From positions 42,232 through 106,231 of the forward strand of contig NZ_BCNF01000008.1 of assembly GCF_001485495.1 (NCBI RefSeq): a stretch of 64,000 bases of DNA. The letters are read 5' to 3'. The translations under genes were made by a program, and so were the position numbers. The DNA comes from Gordonia desulfuricans NBRC 100010. GTDB lineage: Bacteria > Actinomycetota > Actinomycetes > Mycobacteriales > Mycobacteriaceae. Below the pieces are notes generated by a model that was given only the letters and a program-made list of their open reading frames with translations, did not search any database and had not been told where the DNA came from. Of this stretch, positions 42,432-52,488 are shown in pieces; position 1 is the stretch's first letter, and each line of letters starts with the position of its first letter.

Positions 42432-44162
42432 ATGACCACCCCCACCGCATCCGCCACATCCACCTCGGGAGCACAACCAGGCTCTGCGGGCACCCCGCTC
42501 ACCTACGGGCCGACCGTCGGCGACGTCGTCGGCCGGGTGCTGGCCGATCTCGGCGTCGGCCATGCCTTCGGCGTGGTGGGCAGCGGCAACTTCACGATGA
42601 CCAACGCCTTGCGCGCCGGTGGTGTGGGCTACACCGCCGCCCGGCACGAGGGTGGTGCGGCCACCATGGCCGACGCGTACACCCGGATGTCGGGGAAGGT
42701 CGGCGTGGTGTCGCTGCACCAGGGGTGTGGACTGACCAATGCCATGACCGGGATCGGTGAGGCCGCCAAGAGCCGGACACCGATGGTGGTCCTGACCGCC
42801 GACGCCCCGGCCGCCGACCTGCGCTCCAACTTCCGCATCGATCAGGACGCCCTGGTCACCGGCGTCGGGGCGGTCAGCGAGCGCGTCTACGGTGCATCGA
42901 CCGTCGTCGCCGATGTGATCCGTGCGGTCCGCACGGCGATCACCCAACGCCGGACGGTGGTGGTCAACGTCGCGATCGACGTGGCCGCCGCCCCCGCCTC
43001 GGTGCCGGGTCCGGTGACCGCCGATATCGTGCGTCCGCGGGTCCGGCCCGACCAGGACTCGGTGGCGCGGTTGCTGCGGTTGCTGGCCGAAGCGCGGCGG
43101 CCGGTGTTCGTCGCCGGTCGCGGTGGGCGCGAGGCCGGGCCGCAGATCGCGGCGCTGGCCGAGGCGACCGGCGCGCTCGTGGCCACCTCGGCGGTGGCCA
43201 ACGGCCTGTTCACCGGGGACCCGTTCGCGTTGGGCATCTCGGGCGGATTCTCGTCGGCGACCACCGCCGAACTCGTCGCCGGCGCCGACCTGATCGTCGG
43301 CTGGGGCTGCGCCCTGAACATGTGGACGATGCGTCACGGCAAGCTGATCGGCGCGGATACCGTTGTCGCACAAGTGGATGTGGACGTCGATGCGGTAGGC
43401 GCGCATCGTGCGGTCGAGCTGGGCGTGATCGGTGACTGTGCGCTCACCGCCGCCGACGCCCTCGCGGCACGCCAGGCCGACCGGACCCCGACCACCGTCG
43501 GCTACCGCACCCCCGATGTCGCCGCCCGGATCGCTGCGTCGTCGCGCTGGCGCGACGTGCCGGTGGACGACATCTCCACCGCCGACCGGATCGATCCGCG
43601 GGCGCTGACCATCGCGCTCGACGATCTGCTGCCCGCCGAGCGCATCGTGTCCATCGACTCGGGCAACTTCATGGGGTACCCGTCGACGCATCTGGGCGTG
43701 CCCGACGAGAACGGCTTCTGCTTCACCCAGGCCTTCCAGTCGATCGGGCTGGGCCTGGGCACGGCGATCGGCGCGGCCACCGCACGCCCCGACCGGATAC
43801 CGGTGCTCGGAACCGGCGACGGCGGCTTCCTGATGGCCATCTCGGAACTGGAGACCGCGGTTCGCCTGCGGCTTCCGTTGGTGGTCGTGGTCTACAACGA
43901 CTCCGCCTACGGCGCCGAGGTGCACCACTTCGGTGACGCCGACATGACGACGGTGACCTTCCCCGAGGTCGACATCGCCTCCATCGCACGGGGTTACGGC
44001 GCCACCGGCATCACCGTGCGGTCGGTGTCGGACCTGTCCGCGGTCTCCGAGTGGGTCGCCGGGACCACCACCGGTGCCGACGTCGGCCCGCTGGTGATCG
44101 ACGCGAAGATCGCCACCGACGGCGGTTCCTGGTGGCTGGCGGAGGCGTTCGCCGGACACTGA
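42432..44162 (+). CDS. thiamine-diphosphate-dependent enzyme (acetolactate synthase/decarboxylase family)
   Basis: 576 residues in the usual three-domain layout. The Pyr domain has the ThDP-activating Glu73 in AARHEGGAATMADAY; the central domain has VFVAGRGGREAG; the PP domain has GTGDGGFLMA...YNDSAYG near 462-490 for ThDP-Mg. It belongs to the POX/ALS/benzoylformate decarboxylase superfamily but is not an obvious IlvB. With the cyclase upstream it may act on the hydrolysis product, as isatinate-type ThDP enzymes do; this is inference. The ATG at 42432 follows a weak AAGG. Confidence 0.85.
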   Translation: MTTPTASATSTSGAQPGSAGTPLTYGPTVGDVVGRVLADLGVGHAFGVVGSGNFTMTNALRAGGVGYTAARHEGGAATMADAYTRMSGKVGVVSLHQGCGLTNAMTGIGEAAKSRTPMVVLTADAPAADLRSNFRIDQDALVTGVGAVSERVYGASTVVADVIRAVRTAITQRRTVVVNVAIDVAAAPASVPGPVTADIVRPRVRPDQDSVARLLRLLAEARRPVFVAGRGGREAGPQIAALAEATGALVATSAVANGLFTGDPFALGISGGFSSATTAELVAGADLIVGWGCALNMWTMRHGKLIGADTVVAQVDVDVDAVGAHRAVELGVIGDCALTAADALAARQADRTPTTVGYRTPDVAARIAASSRWRDVPVDDISTADRIDPRALTIALDDLLPAERIVSIDSGNFMGYPSTHLGVPDENGFCFTQAFQSIGLGLGTAIGAATARPDRIPVLGTGDGGFLMAISELETAVRLRLPLVVVVYNDSAYGAEVHHFGDADMTTVTFPEVDIASIARGYGATGITVRSVSDLSAVSEWVAGTTTGADVGPLVIDAKIATDGGSWWLAEAFAGH

Positions 44163-44234
44163 GGCGCACGCCCGGAAACACTGAGGCGCCGACTCGCTCG
44201 GTCGGCGCGTCGGCCGTGACCGCCATCCGTTCCG

Positions 44235-44369
44235 GTGCGCCCTCCGTCATGCCCTCGAACTCGGCGGGCGCACACCGACCGGAGGTCGGCAGGGATGTCA
44301 CCGTGCGCCCGCGATCATGTCGTTCGAACCCAGTGGGCACACACCGACCGGAGGTCGGCAAAGGTTTCA

Positions 44370-44370
<1 letters not shown>
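44235..44370. repeat. 68-bp direct duplication downstream of tRNA-Leu
   Basis: Two diverged units start at 44235 and 44303, each with GTGCGC at the start, TCATG and CGAAC in the middle, and the near-identical block CACACCGACCGGAGGTCGGC. That block contains the hairpin CCGACC-GGA-GGTCGG (44275-44289 and 44345-44359). The second copy abuts the 3' end of tRNA-Leu. The hairpins may serve as tandem weak terminators. Confidence 0.65.
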
Positions 44371-44455
<85 letters not shown>

Positions 44456-44627
44456 GTGCGTGCACAACCCTACCGCGCACCGGTCGACACCACCGACCCG
44501 CCCTTCACCGGCCTGCCGCCCGACCGCCGTGGTCTCGCCACCGGGTATGCCCTCGGATCTGCCGCCGGCGATGTGACCGTTACCGCAGATCACCGGCCCG
44601 GGCGGCGGCCGGATGACCCCGATTGGG

Positions 44628-44633
44628 TACCGT
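44628..44633 (+). promoter_or_regulatory. -10 element of the LprD-like gene (leaderless)
   Basis: TACCGT lies 7 nt before the ATG at 44641. Confidence 0.4.
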
Positions 44634-44640
44634 CGAGGGT

Positions 44641-45117
44641 ATGTCCCCGCAGTCTGCACGTCGTCGGCACCGACCCGCGCTCCTGGTGCTGGTGGCGATC
44701 GCCGCCGTCGCCTGCCTCGGACTGGCCTGGTGGCAGTGGGACACCTACGAATCCTCGGCCGGCACCGCCCAGAATCTCGGCTACGCGCTGCAGTGGCCCG
44801 CATTCGGTTTCGCCGTGATCTGGGCCTATCGGCGCTTCGTGGTCCTCGAGAGCGATCCGGACGAGGCCGCCAAGATGGCCGACAAGGGCGTCACCGAGAT
44901 CCCCGCCGGCCTGCTCCCGGAACGGCCGTCCACCCCGAGTGCCTCGTCGGCGGCCGATGCTTCCTCCCCCGACGACGTCTCGCTGCGTGAGTACAACCGC
45001 TTTCTCGCCGACCTCGACGCCGCCGATCATGCCGAGGCCGACGACCAGAACCCCGATCGCACGGCGCGTGTCGGAACGACCCGCCCCGATTCCCTGACCA
45101 GTGAGGATTCTCAGTGA
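44641..45117 (+). CDS. LprD-like membrane-anchored protein
   Basis: 158 residues. A basic start (SARRRHRP) leads into a hydrophobic segment with a possible but weak lipobox (AAVAC25), then LAWWQWDTYESSAGTAQNLGYALQWPAFGFAVIWAYRRFV, including a second hydrophobic segment near 47-66, and an acidic disordered tail. It matches Rv1343c (LprD) by sequence features and by position beside the DUF3817 gene. Role unknown. Its TGA overlaps the next GTG (GTGA). Confidence 0.8.
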   Translation: MSPQSARRRHRPALLVLVAIAAVACLGLAWWQWDTYESSAGTAQNLGYALQWPAFGFAVIWAYRRFVVLESDPDEAAKMADKGVTEIPAGLLPERPSTPSASSAADASSPDDVSLREYNRFLADLDAADHAEADDQNPDRTARVGTTRPDSLTSEDSQ

Positions 45118-45470
45118 CCGAGACCGCCCAGCCCGCCACCGTGCCCGTCGAGAAGGTGAAGGGGGCGCTGCTGCGCTACCGCATCCTCGCGTGGATCACC
45201 GGTCTGTGGCTGCTGCTGCTCGTCGTCGAGCTGATCCTGAAGTACGGCTTCGACATCAACTCGCTGGACTTCGTGCCGATCGCACACGGCTGGGTGTACT
45301 TCATCTACCTGATCCTGACCGTCGACCTCGCCATCAAGGTGCGCTGGCCGGTCGGCAAGATCATCCTCACCGCGATCGCCGGAACCATCCCGTTCCTGTC
45401 GTTCTATGTCGAACACATCCGGACCAAGGAGGTCAAGGAGCAGTTCGGCCTGACCGGCGGCAGCCTCTGA
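45114..45470 (+). CDS. DUF3817 membrane protein
   Basis: 118 residues with three hydrophobic segments (about 23-46, 59-77 and 84-100), matching Rv1342c of the DUF3817 family. Typical family features are LRYRILAWITGLWLL and HGWVYFIYLILTVDLAIKVRW. No enzyme motif; function unknown. Translationally coupled to the LprD-like gene and closed by a bidirectional terminator. Confidence 0.88.
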   Translation: MTETAQPATVPVEKVKGALLRYRILAWITGLWLLLLVVELILKYGFDINSLDFVPIAHGWVYFIYLILTVDLAIKVRWPVGKIILTAIAGTIPFLSFYVEHIRTKEVKEQFGLTGGSL

Positions 45471-45494
45471 GCGCACCGGTCGTCCGACCGAAAC

Positions 45495-45537
45495 CGAGAA
45501 CACCGCCCTCCGGCATGACCGAAGGGCGGTGTTCTCG
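45495..45537. terminator. bidirectional terminator between DUF3817 and rdgB genes
   Basis: CGAGAACACCGCCCT (45495-45509) and its exact complement (45523-45537) form a 15-bp stem with a 13-nt loop between convergent genes. Confidence 0.8.
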
Positions 45538-45578
45538 TATCGAGGGTGTTCCCGAGTGGGTGGATCAGCGGGTGGGGA

Positions 45579-46202
45579 TCACTGTCCCGCGAGCGACCGC
45601 AGCGCCGGAACCAGCTGGGCCAGCGCCTTTCCGCGGTGGCTGAGCGCATCCTTCTCCGACGCCGACAGCTCCGCCGAAGCCCGGCCGGAAGCCACGGCGT
45701 CGTCCGGCACGAACAGCGGGTCGTAGCCGAAGCCGTTGTCGCCGCGCGGTGCCCGCAGCATCACGCCGCGCCACTCCCCACGCACCACGGTCTCGTCGCC
45801 GTTCGGACCGACCAGCGCGCACGCCGAGACGAACGCCGCACCGCGACGCTCGTCGGGCACATCCGAGATCTGGTTGAGCAGCAACTCGTTGTTGGCCGCA
45901 TCGTCACCGTGACCACCGCTCCACCGCGCCGACAGCACGCCGGGCATGCCGTTGAGCGCGTCCACGGCGAGCCCGGAATCGTCGGCCAGGCACACCAGTC
46001 CGGTCGCGGCGGCACCGGAGCGCGCCTTGATCAGCGCATTCTCCTCGAAGGTCGCCCCGGTCTCGGGTTCCTCCGGGTATTCCGGCACGGCGTCGAGACC
46101 CACCACGTCGAGTCCGACGATCCCCGCGGCGTCGAGCACCCGCCGCAGCTCGGCGAGTTTCTTGGCGTTGCGGCTGGCGACCAGGATGCGTTGTGTCGTC
46201 AT
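45579..46202 (-). CDS. rdgB: dITP/XTP pyrophosphatase (HAM1/RdgB)
   Basis: 207 residues. It removes deaminated purine nucleotides (ITP, dITP, XTP) from the pool. Motifs: ASRNAKKLAEL at the N-terminus, TFEENALIKA, ADDSGLAVDAL, GDNGFGYDPLF and LSHRGKAL. Last gene of the minus-strand run that begins at mec, 12 bp after rph, as in Rv1340-Rv1341. Confidence 0.95.
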   Translation of the reverse strand: MTTQRILVASRNAKKLAELRRVLDAAGIVGLDVVGLDAVPEYPEEPETGATFEENALIKARSGAAATGLVCLADDSGLAVDALNGMPGVLSARWSGGHGDDAANNELLLNQISDVPDERRGAAFVSACALVGPNGDETVVRGEWRGVMLRAPRGDNGFGYDPLFVPDDAVASGRASAELSASEKDALSHRGKALAQLVPALRSLAGQ

Positions 46203-46214
46203 CGGTGCCGACGC

Positions 46215-46970
<756 letters not shown>

Positions 46971-46994
46971 CGTGCCAACTGTAGTCAGCCGGGT

Positions 46995-47759
46995 TCAGAG
47001 TTCGAACACCTGACCCTGTCGCACCAGCTCCACCGGCCCGTGGAACCGTGAGCGCGCCTCGGCAAGGATCAGTTCCGCGTCACTCCACGGCGCCACATGG
47101 GTGATCGCGAGCGACTTGACGTCGGCCTTGGTGGCGGCCTCCCCCGCGTCGATCCCGGACAGGTGCAGATGCTCGGGCCGTGCGGCCGGGTCGTGCGACC
47201 ATGACGCCTCGCAGAGGAACACGTCGGCGCCGGCGGCGAGGTCGATCAGTTCGTCGCACAGCGCTGTGTCACCGGAGTAGGCCACCACCTTGCCCTCCGG
47301 GGAGGTGATGCGCAGACCGTAGGTCTCCGGCGGATGATCCACCTGGAACGCCCGGATGCTCATCCCCCCGAGCGTCACCTCGATGCCGTCACTCCACTCG
47401 CGCACGTCGAAGGTGTCGCCGATGTCGTCGATCTCGCCGGGGAACTCCGACGATGCGGCACCGATCCGGGCCGCCACCCCCGACGGCCCGTAGAGCGGGG
47501 CGGCCACCGGTGCCCGCCCGGGCGGGGCATAGCGCCGCCACACCAGCATCGCGGCCAGGTCCAGGCAGTGATCGGCGTGGAGATGACTGAGTACCACCGC
47601 CACCGAATCGGGGTCGGCCACCCGCTGGAGTTCACCGAACACACCGGGGCCGCAGTCCACCAGCACCGGCTGTTCGCCGGGAACGGTGAACAGGTAGCCG
47701 GAGCAGGCGACCCCCGGCCCGCCGACGCTTCCCGAACAACCCAGGACGGTGACACGCAT
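46995..47759 (-). CDS. metallo-beta-lactamase-fold cyclic nucleotide phosphodiesterase (Rv1339-like)
   Basis: 254 residues from the ATG at 47759, with AAGG 8 nt upstream. The metal site is H59, H61, D63 and H64 in LSHLHADH, with later ligands in VDHPPE, YSGDTALCDEL and ITHVAPWS. Rv1339 in the same location hydrolyses cAMP, so a phosphodiesterase role in cAMP homeostasis is likely. Proteins of this fold also include RNase Z, but its exosite arm is absent. A longer frame to 47816 lacks support. Confidence 0.85.
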   Translation of the reverse strand: MRVTVLGCSGSVGGPGVACSGYLFTVPGEQPVLVDCGPGVFGELQRVADPDSVAVVLSHLHADHCLDLAAMLVWRRYAPPGRAPVAAPLYGPSGVAARIGAASSEFPGEIDDIGDTFDVREWSDGIEVTLGGMSIRAFQVDHPPETYGLRITSPEGKVVAYSGDTALCDELIDLAAGADVFLCEASWSHDPAARPEHLHLSGIDAGEAATKADVKSLAITHVAPWSDAELILAEARSRFHGPVELVRQGQVFEL

Positions 47760-47967
47760 AAGCCCTACCTTGCCATGCGCGTGCTTCCCGCCGACCACGT
47801 ATGGGTCACAAGTCATTCACTGTGTCTTTGACGCCGGGTGAAACGTCGTCTGACACACCAGGTGCGGAGATGTCATGGGTTCCGAGCAAGGACGTCTCAG
47901 GCGCGCGGCGCCGGGACCGTCGTACGCAGCCATGCCCGCCGCCGGGCGACGCCATGCGTCCGACACC

Positions 47968-48017
47968 CAGAGATGACCGACACTCCGCGATGACCGATGC
48001 TCAGAGATGCCCGACCG
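47968..48017. repeat. three-unit 17-bp tandem repeat overlapping the murI stop
   Basis: Units at 47968-47984, 47985-48001 and 48002-48017 share the core GAGATGACCGA or GCGATGACCGA. The last unit forms the end of murI, including its stop. The remaining 200 bp up to the phosphodiesterase start show no gene. Confidence 0.6.
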
Positions 48018-48810
48018 CACCGATCGTCGGGCCGAGGAACCGGTGCGAGAGCTTGGCGAACATCTCCGGGTCACCGGTCGCCTGGAAGACGCGGTGGGCG
48101 TCGCGATTGGAGTGCGGATGCAGCAGATCCGCCTCGGTGAGCACCCGGAACAGATCCTTGGCGGTCTCCTCCGCGCTCGACACCAACGTCACCTGATCGC
48201 CCATCGCGAGCTGGATCACCCCCGACAGCAACGGGTAGTGCGTGCAGCCGAGCACCACCGTGTCGACGTCGGCCTCCTGGAGGGGTTCGAGGTAGCCCTG
48301 GGCCAGTCCGAGGATCTGCCGGCCGCTGGTGATGCCGCGCTCGACGAAGTCGACGAACCGGGGACAGGCCACCGCGGTGATCTCGGCGTCGCGTGCTGCG
48401 GCGAACGAATCCTGGTAGGCCCGTGAGGAGACGGTGGCCTCGGTGCCCAGCACCCCGATCCGGCCGGTCTTGGTCGCGACCACCGCCCGACGCACCGCCG
48501 GCAACACCACCTCGACCACCGGGATCGGCGCGTACCGTTCCCGTGCGTCACGCAGGCAGGCCGCCGACGCGGTGTTGCAGGCGATGACGATCGCCTTGAC
48601 CTCACGCTCGGCGAGTTCGTCGCCGATGGCCAGGGCGTGTTTGCGGATCTCGGGGATCGTCAGCGGACCGTACGGACCGTTGCCGGTGTCGCCGATGTAG
48701 ATGATGTCCTCGTCCGGCAGGAGATCGATGACGGCGCGGGCCACGGTGAGTCCACCGACGCCGGAGTCGAAGATGCCGATCGGGGCGTCGGGGCGGATGG
48801 ATGCGGTTAT
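48001..48810 (-). CDS. murI: glutamate racemase with an ATA start codon
   Basis: 269 residues if translation begins at ATA (48810-48808). The enzyme makes D-glutamate for peptidoglycan. The conserved N-terminus [19 protein letters not shown], with the catalytic Asp/Ser, and Cys78 in IACNTAS plus the second Cys in LGCTHYPLL are intact. The first ATG/GTG/TTG in frame (GTG 48744) would cut off FDSGVGGLT. The ATA has GGGAG exactly 7 nt upstream and overlaps the rhomboid TAA stop as ATAA, where neighbours use ATGA. A single G-to-A change would explain it. The body of the gene is not in doubt; the start is. Confidence 0.88.
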   Translation of the reverse strand: MTASIRPDAPIGIFDSGVGGLTVARAVIDLLPDEDIIYIGDTGNGPYGPLTIPEIRKHALAIGDELAEREVKAIVIACNTASAACLRDARERYAPIPVVEVVLPAVRRAVVATKTGRIGVLGTEATVSSRAYQDSFAAARDAEITAVACPRFVDFVERGITSGRQILGLAQGYLEPLQEADVDTVVLGCTHYPLLSGVIQLAMGDQVTLVSSAEETAKDLFRVLTEADLLHPHSNRDAHRVFQATGDPEMFAKLSHRFLGPTIGAVGHL

Positions 48811-49442
48811 GACGGAACTCCCGGGGTGGGCCCGCCGACAGCGGGTGCGGACTTGCGTTTACGGTCGCGGCCGGCCAGGGACCAGGCGGCCAGCACACCT
48901 CCGATCGCGCCGAACAGATGCGCCTGCCACGAGACCTCGACCGCCCCGGGGAACACACCCCACAGGATCGAGCCGTAGATCAGGAACAGGACGATACCGC
49001 CGAGGACCTGCCAGAAGTCACGGTTGAACAGGCCACGGACCAGCAGGTATGCCAGCCATCCGAAGATGATGCCGGAGGCGCCGACGGTGACGGTGTAGGG
49101 CGGCGCGAACAGCCACACCCCCAGCCCCGACACCACCCATACGATCGCGGTGACGATCAGGAACCGGCGGGTGAGCAACAGCAGGAAGCCCAGCACCACC
49201 CCGGGGACCAGGTTGGCCCACAGATGTTCCCAGTCGGCGTGCAGCAGCGGCGCCCAGACGATGCCGTCGAGGCCGTCGACCTGGCGGGGTTCGATGCCGT
49301 TGTCGTCGAGCCGGAAACTGGTCGCGGCGTCGATCGCCTCGATCACCACCAGCAGCACGACGATGCACGCCATCACGATGATCGACCGCTGCCACAACGG
49401 CCGCGGGGCCGGTAGGGTCGTGGGCGGCGGCGTGACGGTCAT
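48807..49442 (-). CDS. rhomboid-family membrane protein
   Basis: 211 residues. An intramembrane serine protease fold with six hydrophobic segments. The catalytic Ser is in [10 protein letters not shown] and the His in [24 protein letters not shown] is the usual first-loop motif. Equivalent of Rv1337. The ATG at 49442 is preceded by AGAGG at short distance; a start 21 codons upstream is open but low-complexity. Overlaps murI by 4 nt. Natural substrates unknown. Confidence 0.88.
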   Translation of the reverse strand: MTVTPPPTTLPAPRPLWQRSIIVMACIVVLLVVIEAIDAATSFRLDDNGIEPRQVDGLDGIVWAPLLHADWEHLWANLVPGVVLGFLLLLTRRFLIVTAIVWVVSGLGVWLFAPPYTVTVGASGIIFGWLAYLLVRGLFNRDFWQVLGGIVLFLIYGSILWGVFPGAVEVSWQAHLFGAIGGVLAAWSLAGRDRKRKSAPAVGGPTPGVPS

Positions 49443-49547
49443 GTCCTCTTCGTTCTCGGTGGGCTCGGTTCTCGGTGGGCTCGCGGGTCGTCCGCGGATC
49501 TCCACGACCCGGTCTCGTGCTCGGCGGTGTATTCGCGGGCGCGTGGG

Positions 49548-50522
<975 letters not shown>

Positions 50523-50849
50523 TCAGAAACCCGCGATCACATCCAGGACGGGGACATCCGGGGAGCAGACATCCGGGGCGCCGCCGGCGACCGCGGGCAG
50601 GATGGTCACCTCGTCGCCGTCGTCGATCGTGGTCTCGAGACCGCCGGAGAACCGGACGTCCTCGTCGTTGACGTAGATGTTGACGAACCGGTGCAGTTTG
50701 CCGTCGGCCACGAGCCGATCCCGGATGCCCGGAGCACCGGACTCGAGGTTGTCGATCAGTTCGGCCAACGTGGAACCCGTTGCGTCGACCCGCTTCTCAC
50801 CACCGGTGTGGGTGCGCAGGATGGTCGGGATGGACACGGTTACCGCCAT
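50523..50849 (-). CDS. cysO: CysO sulfur-carrier protein with C-terminal extension
   Basis: 108 residues. A ubiquitin-fold carrier whose C-terminal Gly is activated to a thiocarboxylate that donates sulfur to CysM. The family sequence is complete up to VTILPAVAGG (Gly89-Gly90). In M. tuberculosis the protein ends there; here 18 more residues follow (APDVCSPDVPVLDVIAGF) before the TGA. The carrier must therefore be trimmed to expose Gly-Gly, presumably by the Mec protease encoded just upstream, as QbsD does to QbsE. The extension DNA contains CCGGATGTC twice. Confidence 0.92.
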   Translation of the reverse strand: MAVTVSIPTILRTHTGGEKRVDATGSTLAELIDNLESGAPGIRDRLVADGKLHRFVNIYVNDEDVRFSGGLETTIDDGDEVTILPAVAGGAPDVCSPDVPVLDVIAGF

Positions 50850-50855
50850 GGATTC

Positions 50856-51263
50856 TCAGCTCCTGATCTCGATCGGTTCTTCGGTGACCACGCCGTCGAC
50901 GATCCGGTAGCTGCGTACCTCGGCAACCTCGGGATCACGGGTGGACACCAGCACATAGTGTGCGTTCGGTTCGCCGGCGTAGGAGATGTCGGTGCGGCTC
51001 GGATACGCCTCGGTGGCGGTGTGCGAGTGGTAGACCACCACCGGTTCCTCGTCGCGACGGTCCATCTCGCGCCACACCTTGAGCTGTTCGACGGAATCGA
51101 AGCGGTAGAACGTCGGTGAGCGCTCGGCGTTGACCATCGGGATGAACCGCTGCGGATCGTCGGCACCCTCGGCCCCGGCGATCACCCCGCATGCCTCGTC
51201 GGGGTGATCGGCGCGCGCGTGCGCAATCATCGCGTCCACCAGCTCCTGACCGATTCTCAGCAC
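50856..51263 (-). CDS. mec: Mec, JAMM metalloprotease releasing cysteine from CysO
   Basis: 135 residues from the GTG at 51263, with AGGAG 5 nt upstream. The zinc JAMM motif is complete: H79, H81, S89 and D92 in HSHTATEAYPSRTD, with Glu23 in PDEACGVI. It cleaves the CysO-cysteine adduct to release cysteine. First gene of the mec-cysO-cysM operon (6- and 3-nt gaps). The frame stays open upstream through Arg/Gly/Glu-rich repeat DNA, which is not part of the protein. Confidence 0.93.
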   Translation of the reverse strand: MLRIGQELVDAMIAHARADHPDEACGVIAGAEGADDPQRFIPMVNAERSPTFYRFDSVEQLKVWREMDRRDEEPVVVYHSHTATEAYPSRTDISYAGEPNAHYVLVSTRDPEVAEVRSYRIVDGVVTEEPIEIRS

Positions 51264-51607
51264 CCTCGCTCCTGCCCTCTCACCTCTGCACCTCTCACCG
51301 CTGCCCCGCTCGCCGCCGTGCCTCTCACCGCCGCGCCTCTCACACTGCCCCGTCACCACGGCCGCCGGCCTCGGTGTTCGGCCGCCTCGCAGACGTCGGA
51401 CATCGTCTGCGACCAACGCCGCAGGACCCGCCGATATTCCGGACACGGCCCGTCATCCATGCGACAGACAGTTCCGCGAATCCCGACGATCTCGCGATAG
51501 TGTTTCGCCACACCGGGTTTCGCCGACGACAGTTCGCCGAGCAACCCGGGGATCGAGCCGGACGGGGAGTGCCGGCCCGGGGGAAACACACCATGAGGAG
51601 TCCTTTG
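51264..51607. promoter_or_regulatory. divergent intergenic region with short repeats and a 26-bp dyad
   Basis: 344 bp between mec (-) and the lipoprotein gene (+). It holds repeats of CCTCTCACCGCYGC (51291-51304, 51321-51334 and a partial copy from 51336) and the dyad TCGCAGACG-N8-CGTCTGCGA (51387-51412) with perfect 9-bp arms, a candidate regulatory site for one or both transcripts. No further gene seen. Confidence 0.5.
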
Positions 51608-52399
51608 ATGCACCGTGCCCAGCGAGTTGCCGCCGCGGCGGTCTCGGCCGGCATCGCCGCCGCCATCGTCCTGACCGGATGCTCGTCCGGCTCCGGCGGC
51701 GGGTCCGGCGATCCCACCACGACCGCCACATCGACCATCACCGATCCGGCCGCACTGGTGTCGGCCGCCGCCGACAACACCGCAGCCCTCACAGGCGCCC
51801 ACCTGAACCTGGCGGTCCAGGGCAAGATCCCGAATCTCACCGCCAAGTCCGTCGACGCCGATCTGGTCGCGCAGCCGAAGACCGCCGCCGAGGGCACCGC
51901 GACGGTCCTGCTCGGCACCACGGAGGCCACCGCACCGTTCGTCTACGTCGACGACCACCTGTACGCGAACATCGACGATCACGGCTACCTCGACTACGGC
52001 AACGGGTCGTCGATCTACGACGTGTCGGTGGTGCTGAATCCGGACAAGGGCCTGGCGCATCTGCTGCGCTCGGTCACCGCACCGACCGCGGCCGGGACCG
52101 AGAACATCGACGGCGTCACCACCACCAAGGTCGCCGGCACCGTTCCCGCCTCCGACCTGGCGCCGCTGACCGGCGTGAACATCGCAGCCGACCAGAACAC
52201 CCCGGTCCCGGTGACGATGTGGATCACCCCCGACAACCAGCTCGCCCGGGTGGTCCTCACCCCCGCACCCAACGCCTCGATGACCATCTCCCTCTCGAAG
52301 TGGAACGAGACCGTCGAGGTCACCAGGCCGTCGGACATCACCACCCCGACCCCCGCCACCCCGCCGCCGTCCGGCGACGTCTCCCGCGACCCGGCCTGA
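51608..52399 (+). CDS. LppX/LprAFG-family lipid-carrier lipoprotein
   Basis: 263 residues. The lipobox VLTGC puts the lipidated Cys at 25, followed by a Gly/Ser-rich spacer. The rest matches the LppX_LprAFG family: ADNTAALTGAHLNLAVQGKIP, DGVTTTKVAGTVPA and PVTMWITPDNQLARVVL. Family members carry acylated lipids across the periplasm to the outer mycomembrane. A Pro/Thr-rich tail ends the protein. The ATG at 51608 has AGGAG 7 nt upstream; an ATG five codons earlier lacks that. Not part of the M. tuberculosis block. Confidence 0.88.
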   Translation: MHRAQRVAAAAVSAGIAAAIVLTGCSSGSGGGSGDPTTTATSTITDPAALVSAAADNTAALTGAHLNLAVQGKIPNLTAKSVDADLVAQPKTAAEGTATVLLGTTEATAPFVYVDDHLYANIDDHGYLDYGNGSSIYDVSVVLNPDKGLAHLLRSVTAPTAAGTENIDGVTTTKVAGTVPASDLAPLTGVNIAADQNTPVPVTMWITPDNQLARVVLTPAPNASMTISLSKWNETVEVTRPSDITTPTPATPPPSGDVSRDPA

Positions 52400-52488
52400 G
52401 CGCTCGCCCGAACCCTCACCCCGGCCGCCGATCCCCTGATCGCCCCACCACTCACCACCCGCCCGCCACTCATCACCGAGGAGCCACC

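Noticed and set aside
42592..42838. Small minus-strand frames inside the ThDP enzyme gene
   Set aside because: They lie within an intact enzyme with full ThDP motifs and have no ribosome sites.
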